This document shows positions 16,128 to 24,670 of a stretch of 64,000 bases of DNA, piece by piece; the stretch's first letter is position 1; each line of letters begins with the position of its first letter. Origin of the DNA: Pandoraea sp. PE-S2T-3 (GTDB lineage Bacteria; Pseudomonadota; Gammaproteobacteria; Burkholderiales; Burkholderiaceae); contig NZ_NGUQ01000033.1 in assembly GCF_002179965.1 (NCBI RefSeq), forward strand, positions 1 through 64,000, in the 5' to 3' direction. The position numbers were made by a program, and so were the translations under genes. The notes under the pieces are model-generated. The model ran no database searches, had not been told where the DNA came from, and saw only the letters and a list, made by a program, of their open reading frames with translations.

Positions 16128-16913
16128 TCAACCGGTCTCCACCATGACCAGTTCAGCGTCTTCGAAAGCGGTGATCTCGGCCGTTGAGACGTCCGTCATT
16201 GCCACGCCGTCCAGCGGCCCCATGGGCTCGCCGTTGATCGCGATGCGACCGGCTGCGACCACGAGATAGGCGCTGCGCGACGGCCCAAGCGTGTGCCGGA
16301 CCGTTTCGCCTGCCGCGAGTGTTGTCCCAAGCAACCGCGCATCGGCGCGTATGGGCAGCGCGCCCTCGTCGCTCGCGTAGTAGCCGCTGGCAAGGACCGT
16401 GAAGCGCCCTTTGCCGTCAGCGCTCGATGGCGCGTCGGAACCGTCGGAACCGTCGGCGCCATTGGCACGATTGAAACCATTCGCACCGCTGGAAATCACC
16501 TTGGCTTTGGGGAACGCCCGCGTGTCCCAGTGCGGTTTGCCGCCGTCCGCACGTGGCTTCAACCAGATCTGGAAGAGCTTCAGCGGCACGTCACCCTTAT
16601 TGAACTCGGCGTGACGAATGCCCGTGCCCGCGCTCATCACCTGAACGTCGCCCGCACGGATCGTGCCTTCCGAACCCAGCGTGTCGCGGTGTCCGAGCAC
16701 TCCCTGCCGGACGTAAGTGATGATTTCCACGTCGCGGTGCCCGTGAAACGGAAAACCGCCGTCCACCGCAATTTCGTCGTCGTTCCAGACGATCAGCGGA
16801 CCGAGCGCCTGGTGCGCCGGGTTGCCTGCCGGGCTGACCTGAAAGTGATACTTCGCCCGCAGCCAACCGTGGTCGACGCTGTCGAGCATTTCCGCACGCC
16901 GATGCGCAAGCAT
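16128..16913 (-). CDS. Pirin family protein (cupin, putative quercetinase)
   Basis: A 261-residue bicupin pirin. The metal-binding His residues are in GGFPFHGHRDVEIITYV (about 52-68) and the motif GTGIRHAEFN (about 96-105). Pirins hold Fe(II) or Ni and some open the quercetin ring. Between the two cupin domains (about 148-168) lies a low-complexity insert (GADGSDGSDAPSSADG) encoded by short GTCGGAACC direct repeats, so its length could vary between strains. It is the first gene of the minus-strand stress group and is divergent from a LysR gene 185 bp away, a very common pirin/LysR arrangement. Confidence 0.92.
   Translation of the reverse strand: MLAHRRAEMLDSVDHGWLRAKYHFQVSPAGNPAHQALGPLIVWNDDEIAVDGGFPFHGHRDVEIITYVRQGVLGHRDTLGSEGTIRAGDVQVMSAGTGIRHAEFNKGDVPLKLFQIWLKPRADGGKPHWDTRAFPKAKVISSGANGFNRANGADGSDGSDAPSSADGKGRFTVLASGYYASDEGALPIRADARLLGTTLAAGETVRHTLGPSRSAYLVVAAGRIAINGEPMGPLDGVAMTDVSTAEITAFEDAELVMVETG
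16433..16460. repeat. Short tandem repeat inside the pirin gene
   Basis: A CGTCGGAAC-type unit is repeated nearly three times in tandem (unit about 9 bp, so the reading frame is kept). It encodes the GSDGSD-rich interdomain linker. Confidence 0.6.
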
Positions 16914-17098
16914 GGCTATCTCCTTGATTCACGCGCCTGAACCACTCCCGGATGTCTACGGGGGCTCTGGCAATGGAGAGAATGCTATTCGCGCAAAGAT
17001 GACCTGCATATCTCCCATATTGAAAAGCATCGTTGCTTCCTGTAGAACGATACGGACGCAGGTAATCGCATGTGGACGCTAATGGAGCCTTCGCCCCA

Positions 17099-18007
17099 AT
17101 GGACCCGATCTCTGATCTCAATGACCTCAGGCTCTTTGCCGAGGTGGTCGAGCACGGCAGCTTCACCGCCGCCGCCCGCCATCTCGGTCTGCAAACGTCG
17201 AAGCTGAGCCGGCGGGTGCGCGCGCTGGAAGAAGAGCTGGGTGTGCGCCTGCTCAATCGCACGAGCCGAAGTCTGTCGCTTACGGAAACCGGGCGTCAGT
17301 TTCATCAGCACTGCCTCGCGCTCGTCGCGGAGTCGCGCGCAGCCAAAGACCTGATCGATCAGACCCGCAGCCAGCCCCAAGGCACGGTGCGAATCAGTTG
17401 TCCGCTGGGCTTATTGCGTTCCGGCATCACCGGAATCATCTCGCGGTACGTGCAGGAGAATCCGCAGGTTCAGGTGCTGCTCGATGCCACCAACCGTCGC
17501 GTGGACGTCATTGAAGAGGGTCTGGATTTCGCCATTCGCGTCAGACTCCCGCCGCTGGACGACACCGACCTCGCGGTGCGTCAGTTGGGGCTGTCTGCTC
17601 TGGTGCTCGTCGCCAGCCCAGCGTTGGCAAAGCAATATGCCGCGCCCACCTCGCTCGACGCATTGAAGGATTGGCCAACGCTCTCGATGGCCAGCAAGAA
17701 CGAGCGCCATACGTGGCAGTTGCTCGATGCCGAGGGTCAGGTCGCCGCCCTCATCCATCGGCCCCGGCTGGCGACGGACGATCTCGACAGCCTGCGCATG
17801 GCGGCCATGAACGGCGTCGGCGTGGCGCTGCTGCCTGCCGAGTTCGTGAAAGAAGACTTGCTCGCCGGGCACTTGCGCCGGCTGTTGCCGAATCTGTCGA
17901 CGGCACCGGGGCTCGTGCATGCGATCTTTCCGACGCGACGTGGCATGGTGCCGGCGGTACGCCACCTGCTCGATGCGCTCGTGGCCGGATTTGAACCACC
18001 CGTGTGA
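17099..18007 (+). CDS. LysR-family transcriptional regulator (divergent from pirin operon)
   Basis: A 302-residue LysR protein. The DNA-binding domain (about 6-65) reads LRLFAEVVEHGSFTAAARHL, then LQTSKLSRRVRALEEELG and LLNRTSRSLSLTETG. The effector domain is of the CrgA/DmlR group ([41 protein letters not shown]). The ATG at 17099, with GGAG 11 nt upstream, is preferred to a GTG at 17072. It faces away from the pirin-doxX-wrbA-snoaL genes and is the probable regulator, likely sensing a quinone or electrophile. Confidence 0.92.
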   Translation: MDPISDLNDLRLFAEVVEHGSFTAAARHLGLQTSKLSRRVRALEEELGVRLLNRTSRSLSLTETGRQFHQHCLALVAESRAAKDLIDQTRSQPQGTVRISCPLGLLRSGITGIISRYVQENPQVQVLLDATNRRVDVIEEGLDFAIRVRLPPLDDTDLAVRQLGLSALVLVASPALAKQYAAPTSLDALKDWPTLSMASKNERHTWQLLDAEGQVAALIHRPRLATDDLDSLRMAAMNGVGVALLPAEFVKEDLLAGHLRRLLPNLSTAPGLVHAIFPTRRGMVPAVRHLLDALVAGFEPPV

Positions 18008-18048
18008 TCGTGTGATGACGCACACGACGCGGCGCCTGCCGAACGGGC

Positions 18049-19704
18049 TCACAGGCGCGTTTCGTGGGCAGCCATGTCGTCGATATCGATGCACACGGTT
18101 GCTACCGAACCCGGTGTCGATCGGCCACCAGGCGTGCGGGCGCCAGACGCCGGTGAGTTGCCGTCCTTCGCGCCTGGAGCACTTGCCATCAACCACTCAG
18201 GCAACATCGCGCCGTAGTGCTGATACGCCAGCAACACCCGATACGCGGCGCGCACTGACGTTGCGCCGCTCCATTGCCACCCGTCGTCGCGCCAGCGTTT
18301 GCCCCACGAACTCTCCGCCGGTTGCAGACTCAGGAACGACATGTTGCCCGTGATCGATGGGTGGCTCGGCACACCGAAGCGCTCGCAGGCCTGCGCGATC
18401 GCGTTCACCGTCAGAGGATCGGGATGATCCAGAAGAAAGCGGCACAAGCCCGTGTCCGAGGCGATTTTCGCAAGCAACGCCGTGTCGCAATGAATCGACA
18501 GCTTCATGACGCGCGCCACATGCCGCATCACCATCGCCAATTCGGCCTCCGGCACGCGCCGTACCGCGTCACCGAGCACCTGCCACCGATTGCCCAACTT
18601 GCGAGCGTCGTGGGCAAACGCCACCTTGCGTGCCCACGTGCCGGCGAGACTCGTCACCGCCCGGCAACTGTCGAGCACAAGCCCCGCCACGCGCAGCACG
18701 CCCCGGTCGCTATCGAGACCGCGCGCTTCAGGCCCCAGCCACGACGACACCCAAAGGATCAGCCGCGCCGGAGGCACCGCCGAATTCGCCAGCGTGAACA
18801 GGGTCGCCACGTCACGCAAGCGCGTGAGCGTGCCCAGCGCATCACGCCATGAGGAAGGCGGCGACGCTGCCGCGCCCGTCCTGCCCGGCACGTCCTCAGG
18901 CAGACACGCGGCGAGCAACCGGCAACCCGCATCCATGCGCTTGAGCACTTCATCGACCGCGTGGTGACGAATGAGCGTTGGCGAGCCCAGCGATTGCGTG
19001 ATCAGTCCCTTCAGCCCCTCGAAGCTCAGTAGCGTCCAGTCGGCCCACGCGATATCAAACGGCGTGTTCGCCGCCGCAGCGCCCGGCCACAGGCCGTCGG
19101 TCTGCGTGGGCGAGACGTCTGCCTGCGCCGCGTCGCGATAGAACCGTTCGCCGATGATCGCGAGCAACGACACATTGCCAAGCAACGACAGCAGATCGCG
19201 CGCCACGCGAAAATGCCATCCCCTGTCGCCGGTCGTACTCATGGTTTGCAACCACCTGGCGATGTCACCGGCCGCTGCGTCGAGAGAGTCTTCAACCGGC
19301 GCGCACTCGGCCCCCGTCTCGGCGGACGTCGGACTGGTCAGCGTCGTCTCGATGTGTTCGAGTTGCGTCCCCAGTCGCACATCCCGCTCGTGGGCGAGAT
19401 CGAACTCCTTACGATAGAAGTGCTGGCACGGGCCGGTCGTCACCCAAAGACCCGCCCACGCGCGCGTGAAGGCATCCGTCAGTTCGCGACGCATCGCACG
19501 GCGCGTCGACAGGACGTGGGGGCCGAGATCACGCATGCTGTTGGACGTGCGCATGAGGCGCTCGGCAATGTCGGCATGCCGCGAACTACGGTGCGCGACC
19601 TGTTCATGTGCGCGTGCAAAACTCGCCCCGCGTACCCCGTTCCATGAGCAGCCTCTGCGCGCGTCTCGTGCCGCTTCCGCCCGGATGGCGACCTGATATG
19701 GCAT
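18049..19704 (-). CDS. Orphan 551-residue protein of unknown function
   Basis: No family was recognised. The start is secure: a perfect AAGGAGG lies 6 nt before the ATG at 19704. The protein has no signal peptide and no convincing membrane span. It looks mostly helical, with Arg/Ala-rich N-terminal 60 residues, a middle region rich in Leu and Trp (DLLSLLGNVSLLAIIGERFY; DWTLLSFEGLKGLIT) and a Gly/Ser/Pro-rich tail. Base composition matches the neighbours, and it stands alone between LysR and PilZ genes. A cytosolic effector-like or toxin-like role is conceivable but not supported by any motif. Confidence 0.7.
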   Translation of the reverse strand: MPYQVAIRAEAARDARRGCSWNGVRGASFARAHEQVAHRSSRHADIAERLMRTSNSMRDLGPHVLSTRRAMRRELTDAFTRAWAGLWVTTGPCQHFYRKEFDLAHERDVRLGTQLEHIETTLTSPTSAETGAECAPVEDSLDAAAGDIARWLQTMSTTGDRGWHFRVARDLLSLLGNVSLLAIIGERFYRDAAQADVSPTQTDGLWPGAAAANTPFDIAWADWTLLSFEGLKGLITQSLGSPTLIRHHAVDEVLKRMDAGCRLLAACLPEDVPGRTGAAASPPSSWRDALGTLTRLRDVATLFTLANSAVPPARLILWVSSWLGPEARGLDSDRGVLRVAGLVLDSCRAVTSLAGTWARKVAFAHDARKLGNRWQVLGDAVRRVPEAELAMVMRHVARVMKLSIHCDTALLAKIASDTGLCRFLLDHPDPLTVNAIAQACERFGVPSHPSITGNMSFLSLQPAESSWGKRWRDDGWQWSGATSVRAAYRVLLAYQHYGAMLPEWLMASAPGAKDGNSPASGARTPGGRSTPGSVATVCIDIDDMAAHETRL

Positions 19705-20121
19705 GAATTCCTCCTTGCCTGATGGTGTCCACCAGCATAAATCGATGGCCTCGATGGCCGCTGGCAAACCGTCGACCATAGGGGGACGATGGGGCCACTC
19801 GCGACAGCCGATCGAGCGGGCACGTGGAAGTCGCAGCGCCCGCCGCAAGCCCATGACGGGAAAACAGCAAATCACCGCGCAAATCGTCAAACGACGCATC
19901 CCCCAGCGAGCGCCCACTTACGCAAGCTGCACACACCGCAAAAGCATGATCGTCGTTGCCGTGCCGCGTCGCCTCTCGCCAAGTGCCAATGCGGCGCGGT
20001 AGACTTCGGACCACTGACGTCCGCCGTGTCTGCCCTGTCTTGCCACGGTTCGACGCCGCACGAATTCTGCTGCGCGCATGACGCGCGCCACGCTCACTCG
20101 CCTACTGCCACGTCTTCTGCC
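19705..20121. other. Divergent promoter region between the orphan gene and the PilZ gene
   Basis: A 417-bp gap. The PilZ reading frame stays open back to 19789, so a longer N-terminus cannot be excluded, but that part is Arg/His-rich and lacks ribosome-binding signals. No repeat, RNA gene or terminator was recognised. Confidence 0.45.
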
Positions 20122-21084
20122 ATGTCTTCAGCCACGTCATCGTCGTTGCCACTCGTAGCGCTCACGCCCGCCGACATCCCCCTCGGCGAACCCTTGCTCT
20201 GGGCCGTCGTCGACCGTAACGGCGACCCGCTGCTGGCAGAGGGCGATCTCGTCCCGACCCAAGCGGGTCTCGACTGGCTGTTCACGTCATTCGCGCCGCA
20301 TCGCGTCGCGACACTCGGCGCCGACACCGAAGTGGGCACTGACGAAGGTGCGGCTGCCGACACCGAAGCAAGCACTGACACGCCTGCCGCAGGCGCAGTG
20401 GCGGCCACCACCGCCACCGATACCGCAGGCGGCGCACAAACGCAGTACGGACTCACCGACCTCAACCTGCGCCCCGGCGACTGGCTTCAGATTCAGTTGC
20501 CGCCCGGCGCCGGTTCGCAGCGCATTCGTACGCGCGTCATCGGCCATGCACCGAATCAGATGCTGTTCGTCACCGCACCGACCGGCCGCTCGGCGCCCCC
20601 CTCGTTGCAGGCCAGCGAGCGTCTCGAACTGTGGACGTTCTCGGGGGAAGACATCTATCACTTCGTCTGCACGGTCGAGCGCGTGGAGCGCATGCCGTTC
20701 GAGTACGTGGTGCTGTCCGCGCCCGCACAGATCCGCCGCAAGGTGCTGCGCCGCTCGCAACGCGTCTCTGCCCGTCTGGTTGCTTCGATCACGATGGGTG
20801 ACGCCAAACATCTCGCCCTGTTGCAGGACGTGAGCGCTGAAGGCGTGTCGCTGCTGACCGACACCCCGCTCGGCGCGCCCGGCGACACGATGCAACTGGC
20901 TTTCCGTGTGCGAGTCGGCGATATCGATATGCCCGTGGAAGCCACCGGTACGATTCGCGGTATCCAGCAAAACGACGACGGTGCACATCTGCACGGCATC
21001 GAATTGCCGTCGCTCGAACCCGCCCATTACGTCGCCCTCAAGTGCTACGTGTACGAGCGCTTGCTTGCGCTCGGAGGCGCGTGA
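20122..21084 (+). CDS. YcgR-like PilZ domain protein (cyclic di-GMP effector, flagellar brake type)
   Basis: A 320-residue protein. An N-terminal segment (about 18-56, GEPLLWAVVDRNGDPLLAEGD) is followed by an Ala/Thr/Asp-rich linker (about 66-106), a YcgR-N-like beta domain (about 112-203) and a PilZ domain (about 205-315). Both c-di-GMP motifs are intact: RRSQR (210-214, RxxxR) and DVSAEG (236-241, D/NxSxxG), so ligand binding is expected. YcgR proteins slow the flagellar motor or regulate surface behaviour. The stop overlaps the IclR start by one base (GTGATG), implying translational coupling. The start codon is uncertain. Confidence 0.85.
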   Translation: MSSATSSSLPLVALTPADIPLGEPLLWAVVDRNGDPLLAEGDLVPTQAGLDWLFTSFAPHRVATLGADTEVGTDEGAAADTEASTDTPAAGAVAATTATDTAGGAQTQYGLTDLNLRPGDWLQIQLPPGAGSQRIRTRVIGHAPNQMLFVTAPTGRSAPPSLQASERLELWTFSGEDIYHFVCTVERVERMPFEYVVLSAPAQIRRKVLRRSQRVSARLVASITMGDAKHLALLQDVSAEGVSLLTDTPLGAPGDTMQLAFRVRVGDIDMPVEATGTIRGIQQNDDGAHLHGIELPSLEPAHYVALKCYVYERLLALGGA

Positions 21085-21869
21085 TGGCAAAAGCTTCGGA
21101 AGGGGAACGTCCGCGCACGCTCGCGAGCCAGACGTTGTTTCGCGGCCTCGATATCGTCGAAGCCGTTGCCGCCGGTATCGACACTGTGCCCGCGCTGTCC
21201 GCCCATCTGGGCATCACGTCGTCGACCACGCATCGCATTGCGTCAGCGTTGGTGCATGCCGGTTATCTGCGCTTCGAGCCGCGTCGCGGCTACCGGCTCG
21301 GCAACAAGCTGATCGAACTCGGCTTTCTCGCTTACCGGCAGATCGACCTGCCGCGTGTGGCTCGCCCCACGCTCGAAGCCCTTGCCAGCGAGACGCAGGA
21401 CACCGTGCATCTGGCCGTGGCCGATGGCTGGGAGGTGATGTATCTCGACAAGCTGCCCGGTCAACGGGCGGTGGAAATCAGCTCTCGTATCGGCGGTCGC
21501 AAGCCGATTTGCGTGACGGGTGTGGGCAAGGCGCTGCTGCTCGATCAGGACGAAGCCGAATGGCGGGCGCAGCTTGCGCACTATCAGACGCAAGTGCCCG
21601 CCCATCCGATCGACACGGCGCCATGGCTCACGCGCATGCGTGACTATGCCCGCCAAGGCTATGCGTTCGATCTGGAAGACGACACCCCGACGATTCGCTG
21701 CGTGGCCGCACCGATCTATGACGCCAGCCAGCGCATCGTGGCGGCGATCAGTGTGTCGAGCACCACCAAGTACATGAGCCGCGAGCGCATGCAGGAACTC
21801 GTGCCGCGCGTGAAGGACGCCGCCGCACGCATCAGCCAGCAACTCGGCTGGTCGGGCAACGCGCGCTGA
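21084..21869 (+). CDS. IclR-family transcriptional regulator
   Basis: A 261-residue regulator with a winged helix-turn-helix at about 14-75 (SQTLFRGLDIVEAVA; GITSSTTHRIASALVHAGYL) and a GAF-like effector domain (about 90-255) carrying the IclR blocks GGRKPICVTGVGKALL and PTIRCVAAPIYDA. IclR proteins commonly activate aromatic degradation genes (MhpR, PcaR). It faces convergently towards the dmpG/dmpF-like pair and is their most plausible regulator; the palindrome at 24082-24098 upstream of that pair is a candidate target. It overlaps the PilZ gene by 1 nt and has GGAGG upstream. Confidence 0.9.
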   Translation: MAKASEGERPRTLASQTLFRGLDIVEAVAAGIDTVPALSAHLGITSSTTHRIASALVHAGYLRFEPRRGYRLGNKLIELGFLAYRQIDLPRVARPTLEALASETQDTVHLAVADGWEVMYLDKLPGQRAVEISSRIGGRKPICVTGVGKALLLDQDEAEWRAQLAHYQTQVPAHPIDTAPWLTRMRDYARQGYAFDLEDDTPTIRCVAAPIYDASQRIVAAISVSSTTKYMSRERMQELVPRVKDAAARISQQLGWSGNAR

Positions 21870-21921
21870 GCGGCGTCACCCGCTCTCTCATTCGCGAATA
21901 AGCGCGAATAAGCGCAAATAA

Positions 21922-21954
21922 AAAACGCCGGCCCTTCGTGAGAATGGCCGGCGT
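21922..21954 (-). terminator. Intrinsic terminator of the aldolase/dehydrogenase operon
   Basis: On the minus strand, CGCCGGCC and GGCCGGCG arms flank a 12-nt loop and are followed by GTTTTTTATTT. It lies about 40 nt after the aldolase stop. It may also stop convergent transcripts from the IclR side. Confidence 0.8.
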
Positions 21955-21994
21955 GAAGACTTGCCGAGATGCTACAACTGCTTGGGTGAAATCG

Positions 21995-23014
21995 TCAGGC
22001 AGCGCGGCGCTTGAGCAGGTCGAGCGCAACGTCCACAATCATGTCTTCCTGTCCGCCGACCATGCGGCGCTGACCCAGTTCGACCAGAATGTCGACCGTC
22101 TTCAGGTCATAGCGCGCCGCTGCCGCTTCGGCGTGACGCAGGAAGCTCGAGTACACACCGGCATACCCCAGCGCCAGCGTCTCGCGATCCACGCGCACGG
22201 CGCGATCCTGCAACGGACGCACGATGTCGTCGGCAGCATCCATCAGGGTGTACAGGTCGCAGCCATGGTTCCAGCCCAGACGCGACGCCGCCGCAATAAA
22301 CACTTCGAGCGGCGCATTGCCGGCGCCCGCGCCCATGCCCGCGAGGCTCGCGTCGATACGGTCGCAGCCCTCTTCCACGGCCACGATCGAGTTCGCCACC
22401 CCCAGACTCAGGTTGTGGTGCGCATGCATGCCGGTCAGGGTGTCGGCGTTGAGCACGTCCTTGAACGCGCGGAAACGATCGCGCACGTCGGTCATGCCCA
22501 GTGCGCCGCCCGAGTCCACCACGTAGATACACGTCGCGCCGTACGACTCCATCAGCTTGGCCTGCTCCGCCAGATGCTGCGGCGTGGTCATGTGGCTCAT
22601 CATCAGAAAGCCGACGGTGTCCATCCCCAGTTCGCGGGCGTATTCAATGTGCTGACGCGAAACGTCGGCCTCAGTGCAGTGCGTGGCGATACGCACCACG
22701 CGGGCACCGGCGTCATAGGCTTCGCGCAGGTCGTGCACGGTGCCCACGCCCGGCAGCAACAGTGTCGCGACCTTGGCGTGCTGAACGGTTTCAGCAACAG
22801 CGGCAATCCATTCGAGATCGGTGTGCGCGCCAAACCCGTAGTTGAAGCTCGATCCCGACAAGCCGTCGCCATGGGCGACTTCGATCGAATCGACGCGGGC
22901 GGCATCGAGCGCCGCCGCAATCGCCTTCACATTGGCGATGCTGTACTGGTGACGAATGGCGTGGCTGCCGTCGCGCAGCGTCACGTCGGAGATATAGAGT
23001 TTTTTCTGCGTCAT
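21995..23014 (-). CDS. 4-hydroxy-2-oxovalerate aldolase (DmpG/MhpE family)
   Basis: A 339-residue class II pyruvate aldolase of the HMGL-like family. It splits 4-hydroxy-2-oxovalerate to pyruvate and acetaldehyde in meta-cleavage pathways. Key blocks are [17 protein letters not shown] (about 8-24, catalytic Arg and metal Asp), [15 protein letters not shown] (about 196-210, metal His pair) and the C-terminal communication domain ending [15 protein letters not shown]. It starts 32 bp after the acylating aldehyde dehydrogenase, its channeling partner. No hydratase, hydrolase or ring-cleavage gene is in the window. Confidence 0.94.
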   Translation of the reverse strand: MTQKKLYISDVTLRDGSHAIRHQYSIANVKAIAAALDAARVDSIEVAHGDGLSGSSFNYGFGAHTDLEWIAAVAETVQHAKVATLLLPGVGTVHDLREAYDAGARVVRIATHCTEADVSRQHIEYARELGMDTVGFLMMSHMTTPQHLAEQAKLMESYGATCIYVVDSGGALGMTDVRDRFRAFKDVLNADTLTGMHAHHNLSLGVANSIVAVEEGCDRIDASLAGMGAGAGNAPLEVFIAAASRLGWNHGCDLYTLMDAADDIVRPLQDRAVRVDRETLALGYAGVYSSFLRHAEAAAARYDLKTVDILVELGQRRMVGGQEDMIVDVALDLLKRRAA

Positions 23015-23046
23015 GGTGAGGTGTCTTCCCGAAGAGCGTGCGGCGT

Positions 23047-23991
23047 TCAGGCCGCGAGGGCCAGACGAGTGGCGGCGATACGATCGGCACACGCCAGCGC
23101 GGCGCTGGTCATGATGTCGAGGTTGCCTGCATAGGCCGGCAGGTAGTGCGCAGCCCCTTCCACTTCGAGGAATACCGACGTCTTCAGACCCGTCAGCTTG
23201 CCGAGACCCGGCACGTTGAGCGGACGCGACGCGTCGAACAGTTCAAATTGCACTTTCTGCTTGAGGCGATAGCCCGGCACATAGGCGTGCACCTTGTCGA
23301 CCATCGTCTGGATGCTGGCTTCGATGGCGGCCTGATCGCCCGGCTCGGACAGCACGAACACGGTGTCGCGCATGATGAGCGGCGGCTCGGCCGGATTCAG
23401 CACGATGATCGCCTTGCCGCGCGATGCGCCGCCCAACACTTCAATCGCCTTCGACGTGGTTTCGGTGAACTCGTCGATGTTGGCGCGCGTGCCGGGGCCG
23501 GCCGACTTGCTCGAAATCGACGCGACGATTTCGGCGTAATGCACCTTCGCCACTTGCGAGATCGCCGCGACCATCGGAATCGTGGCCTGACCGCCGCACG
23601 TGACCATATTGATGTTGGTGGCGTCGAGATGCGCGTCGAGGTTGATCGACGGAATCACGTACGGCCCGATGGCCGCCGGCGTCAGATCGATCACCTGCAC
23701 GCCGCGCGCTTGCAGCAGTTCGTTGTGATGCGCGTGCGCTTTGGCCGACGTGGCGTCGAACGCGATGCGAATGTCTTCAAAGCCGGGCATGGCCAGCAGG
23801 CCTTCGATACCGCCGGAAGTCACCGGCACACCGAGGCGCTGCGCGCGCGCCAGTCCGTCGGACGCCGGATCGATACCGACCATCGCGCCCATTTCCAGAT
23901 GCTCGCTATTGCGCATCACCTTGATCATGAGGTCGGTGCCGATGTTGCCCGAACCAATGATCGCCACTTTCTGTTTGCGTCGTTCCGTCAC
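23047..23991 (-). CDS. Acetaldehyde dehydrogenase (acetylating), DmpF/MhpF family
   Basis: A 314-residue NAD-dependent CoA-acylating aldehyde dehydrogenase that turns acetaldehyde into acetyl-CoA. The Rossmann motif is [14 protein letters not shown] (about 9-22) and the catalytic Cys lies in [12 protein letters not shown] (about 129-140). It forms a complex with the adjacent aldolase, and acetaldehyde is channeled between them. Start: a GTG at 23991 is preceded at the right distance by CAGGAGA; the GTG at 24018 would place that site inside the gene. The palindrome upstream is the likely control site. Confidence 0.94.
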   Translation of the reverse strand: MTERRKQKVAIIGSGNIGTDLMIKVMRNSEHLEMGAMVGIDPASDGLARAQRLGVPVTSGGIEGLLAMPGFEDIRIAFDATSAKAHAHHNELLQARGVQVIDLTPAAIGPYVIPSINLDAHLDATNINMVTCGGQATIPMVAAISQVAKVHYAEIVASISSKSAGPGTRANIDEFTETTSKAIEVLGGASRGKAIIVLNPAEPPLIMRDTVFVLSEPGDQAAIEASIQTMVDKVHAYVPGYRLKQKVQFELFDASRPLNVPGLGKLTGLKTSVFLEVEGAAHYLPAYAGNLDIMTSAALACADRIAATRLALAA

Positions 23992-24081
23992 TGTCGTCTC
24001 CTGAACGTATCCGTCCACCGCTTACCGGTATGAGGCGCATCGTAATTCCGCCGCTGCTTTAATGTCAATATGTAAACATTG

Positions 24082-24098
24082 ATCTCATATATTGAGAT
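24082..24098. promoter_or_regulatory. Perfect inverted repeat, candidate operator of the dmpF/dmpG pair
   Basis: ATCTCATATATTGAGAT is a perfect 6-bp inverted repeat around a 5-bp centre, about 91-107 bp upstream of the GTG of the aldehyde dehydrogenase. A second, imperfect palindrome (TCAATATGTAAACATTGA) lies immediately to its left. Position and symmetry suit an IclR- or GntR-type dimer. Confidence 0.5.
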
Positions 24099-24126
24099 AT
24101 TTGAAATCGACGAATCTAGTGTCGGC

Positions 24127-24194
24127 TTATCCACACTTTTTGTTCACAAGCCCGTTGATAACTTGCGGAAAAGCATCGCAAGTGACTGATTCGA
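24127..24194 (+). repeat. DnaA-box module 1
   Basis: Exact DnaA box TTATCCACA (24127-24135), weaker TTGTTCACA (24140-24148), inverted box-like GTTGATAAC (24154-24162), hairpin ACTTGCG/CGCAAGT (24161-24183) and terminal CTGATTCGA. Offsets from the first base are 0, 13, 27, 34 and about 58. Confidence 0.65.
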
Positions 24195-24272
24195 CAGGGA
24201 AGAAATGCAGAGCGCGAAAGTTGTGCCAATCGCTGCAAATCGAGGCACGACGCGTGTTTCGGCGGGGTAACG

Positions 24273-24340
24273 TTATCCACAGAATTTGTTTGCAAGCCAG
24301 TGGACAACTTGCGGATAGCTATCTCAAGTGCTTGATGCGA
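24273..24340 (+). repeat. DnaA-box module 2
   Basis: Exact TTATCCACA (24273-24281), inverted GTGGACAAC (24300-24308, the reverse complement of GTTGTCCAC) at the same 27-bp offset, hairpin ACTTG-CG-GATAG/CTATC-T-CAAGT (24307-24329) at the same offset 34, and CTTGATGCGA at offset 58. It starts 146 bp after module 1. Confidence 0.65.
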
Positions 24341-24445
24341 AGAGGAAAAAGTGCGGCGCGCAATAGATGCGCCAATGTCGAGGCAGGTGATGGCCGCGGT
24401 GGCACGTTTGTCGACACGGCCGCCTCCGGATGGTGTGGCCCACGG

Positions 24446-24513
24446 TTATCCACAGAAAATGTTCACAACCCGGTGCATAACCCGCCCATATCTGGCGTAT
24501 CTGCTTGATACGA
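24446..24513 (+). repeat. DnaA-box module 3
   Basis: Exact TTATCCACA (24446-24454), GTTCACAA at offset 15, inverted GTGCATAAC (24473-24481, reverse complement GTTATGCAC) at offset 27, a shorter hairpin CGCC/GGCG (24483-24497), and CTTGATACGA at offset 58. It starts 173 bp after module 2. Confidence 0.65.
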
Positions 24514-24670
24514 AAGCACTTATGCGCGAAGCAGCAGGTTCGGTCACCGAACGCTTCTTGCGTGGGCATCTTCCCAATTAGCCAGAAGGACGAACTTTCG
24601 CGACGAGGGGCGAGTCTAGTTAGTCGGCTTATCACCACCGTCTTTTCACAGCTAACCCACGCCTTTCCTC

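Larger units (their letters stand above)
23992..24670. other. 679-bp intergenic region with AT-rich tract, operator palindrome and three DnaA-box modules
   Basis: No credible gene lies here. From left to right it holds an AT-rich tract (24050-24105) with a palindrome, then three diverged direct repeats with DnaA boxes at 24127, 24273 and 24446, then the pagP leader. It is the most unusual noncoding stretch of the window. Confidence 0.75.

Noticed and set aside
19789-20121. Long N-terminal extension of the PilZ protein
   Set aside because: The extension is Arg/His-rich and non-conserved in character, and it would fill the divergent promoter gap; the Met at 20122 begins recognisable protein.
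24127-24513. CRISPR-like array
   Set aside because: Only three diverged copies with unequal spacing (146 and 173 bp), no constant spacer length and no cas genes.
24092-24581. Short frames in the DnaA-box region
   Set aside because: They cross the repeats, lack ribosome-binding sites and resemble no protein.
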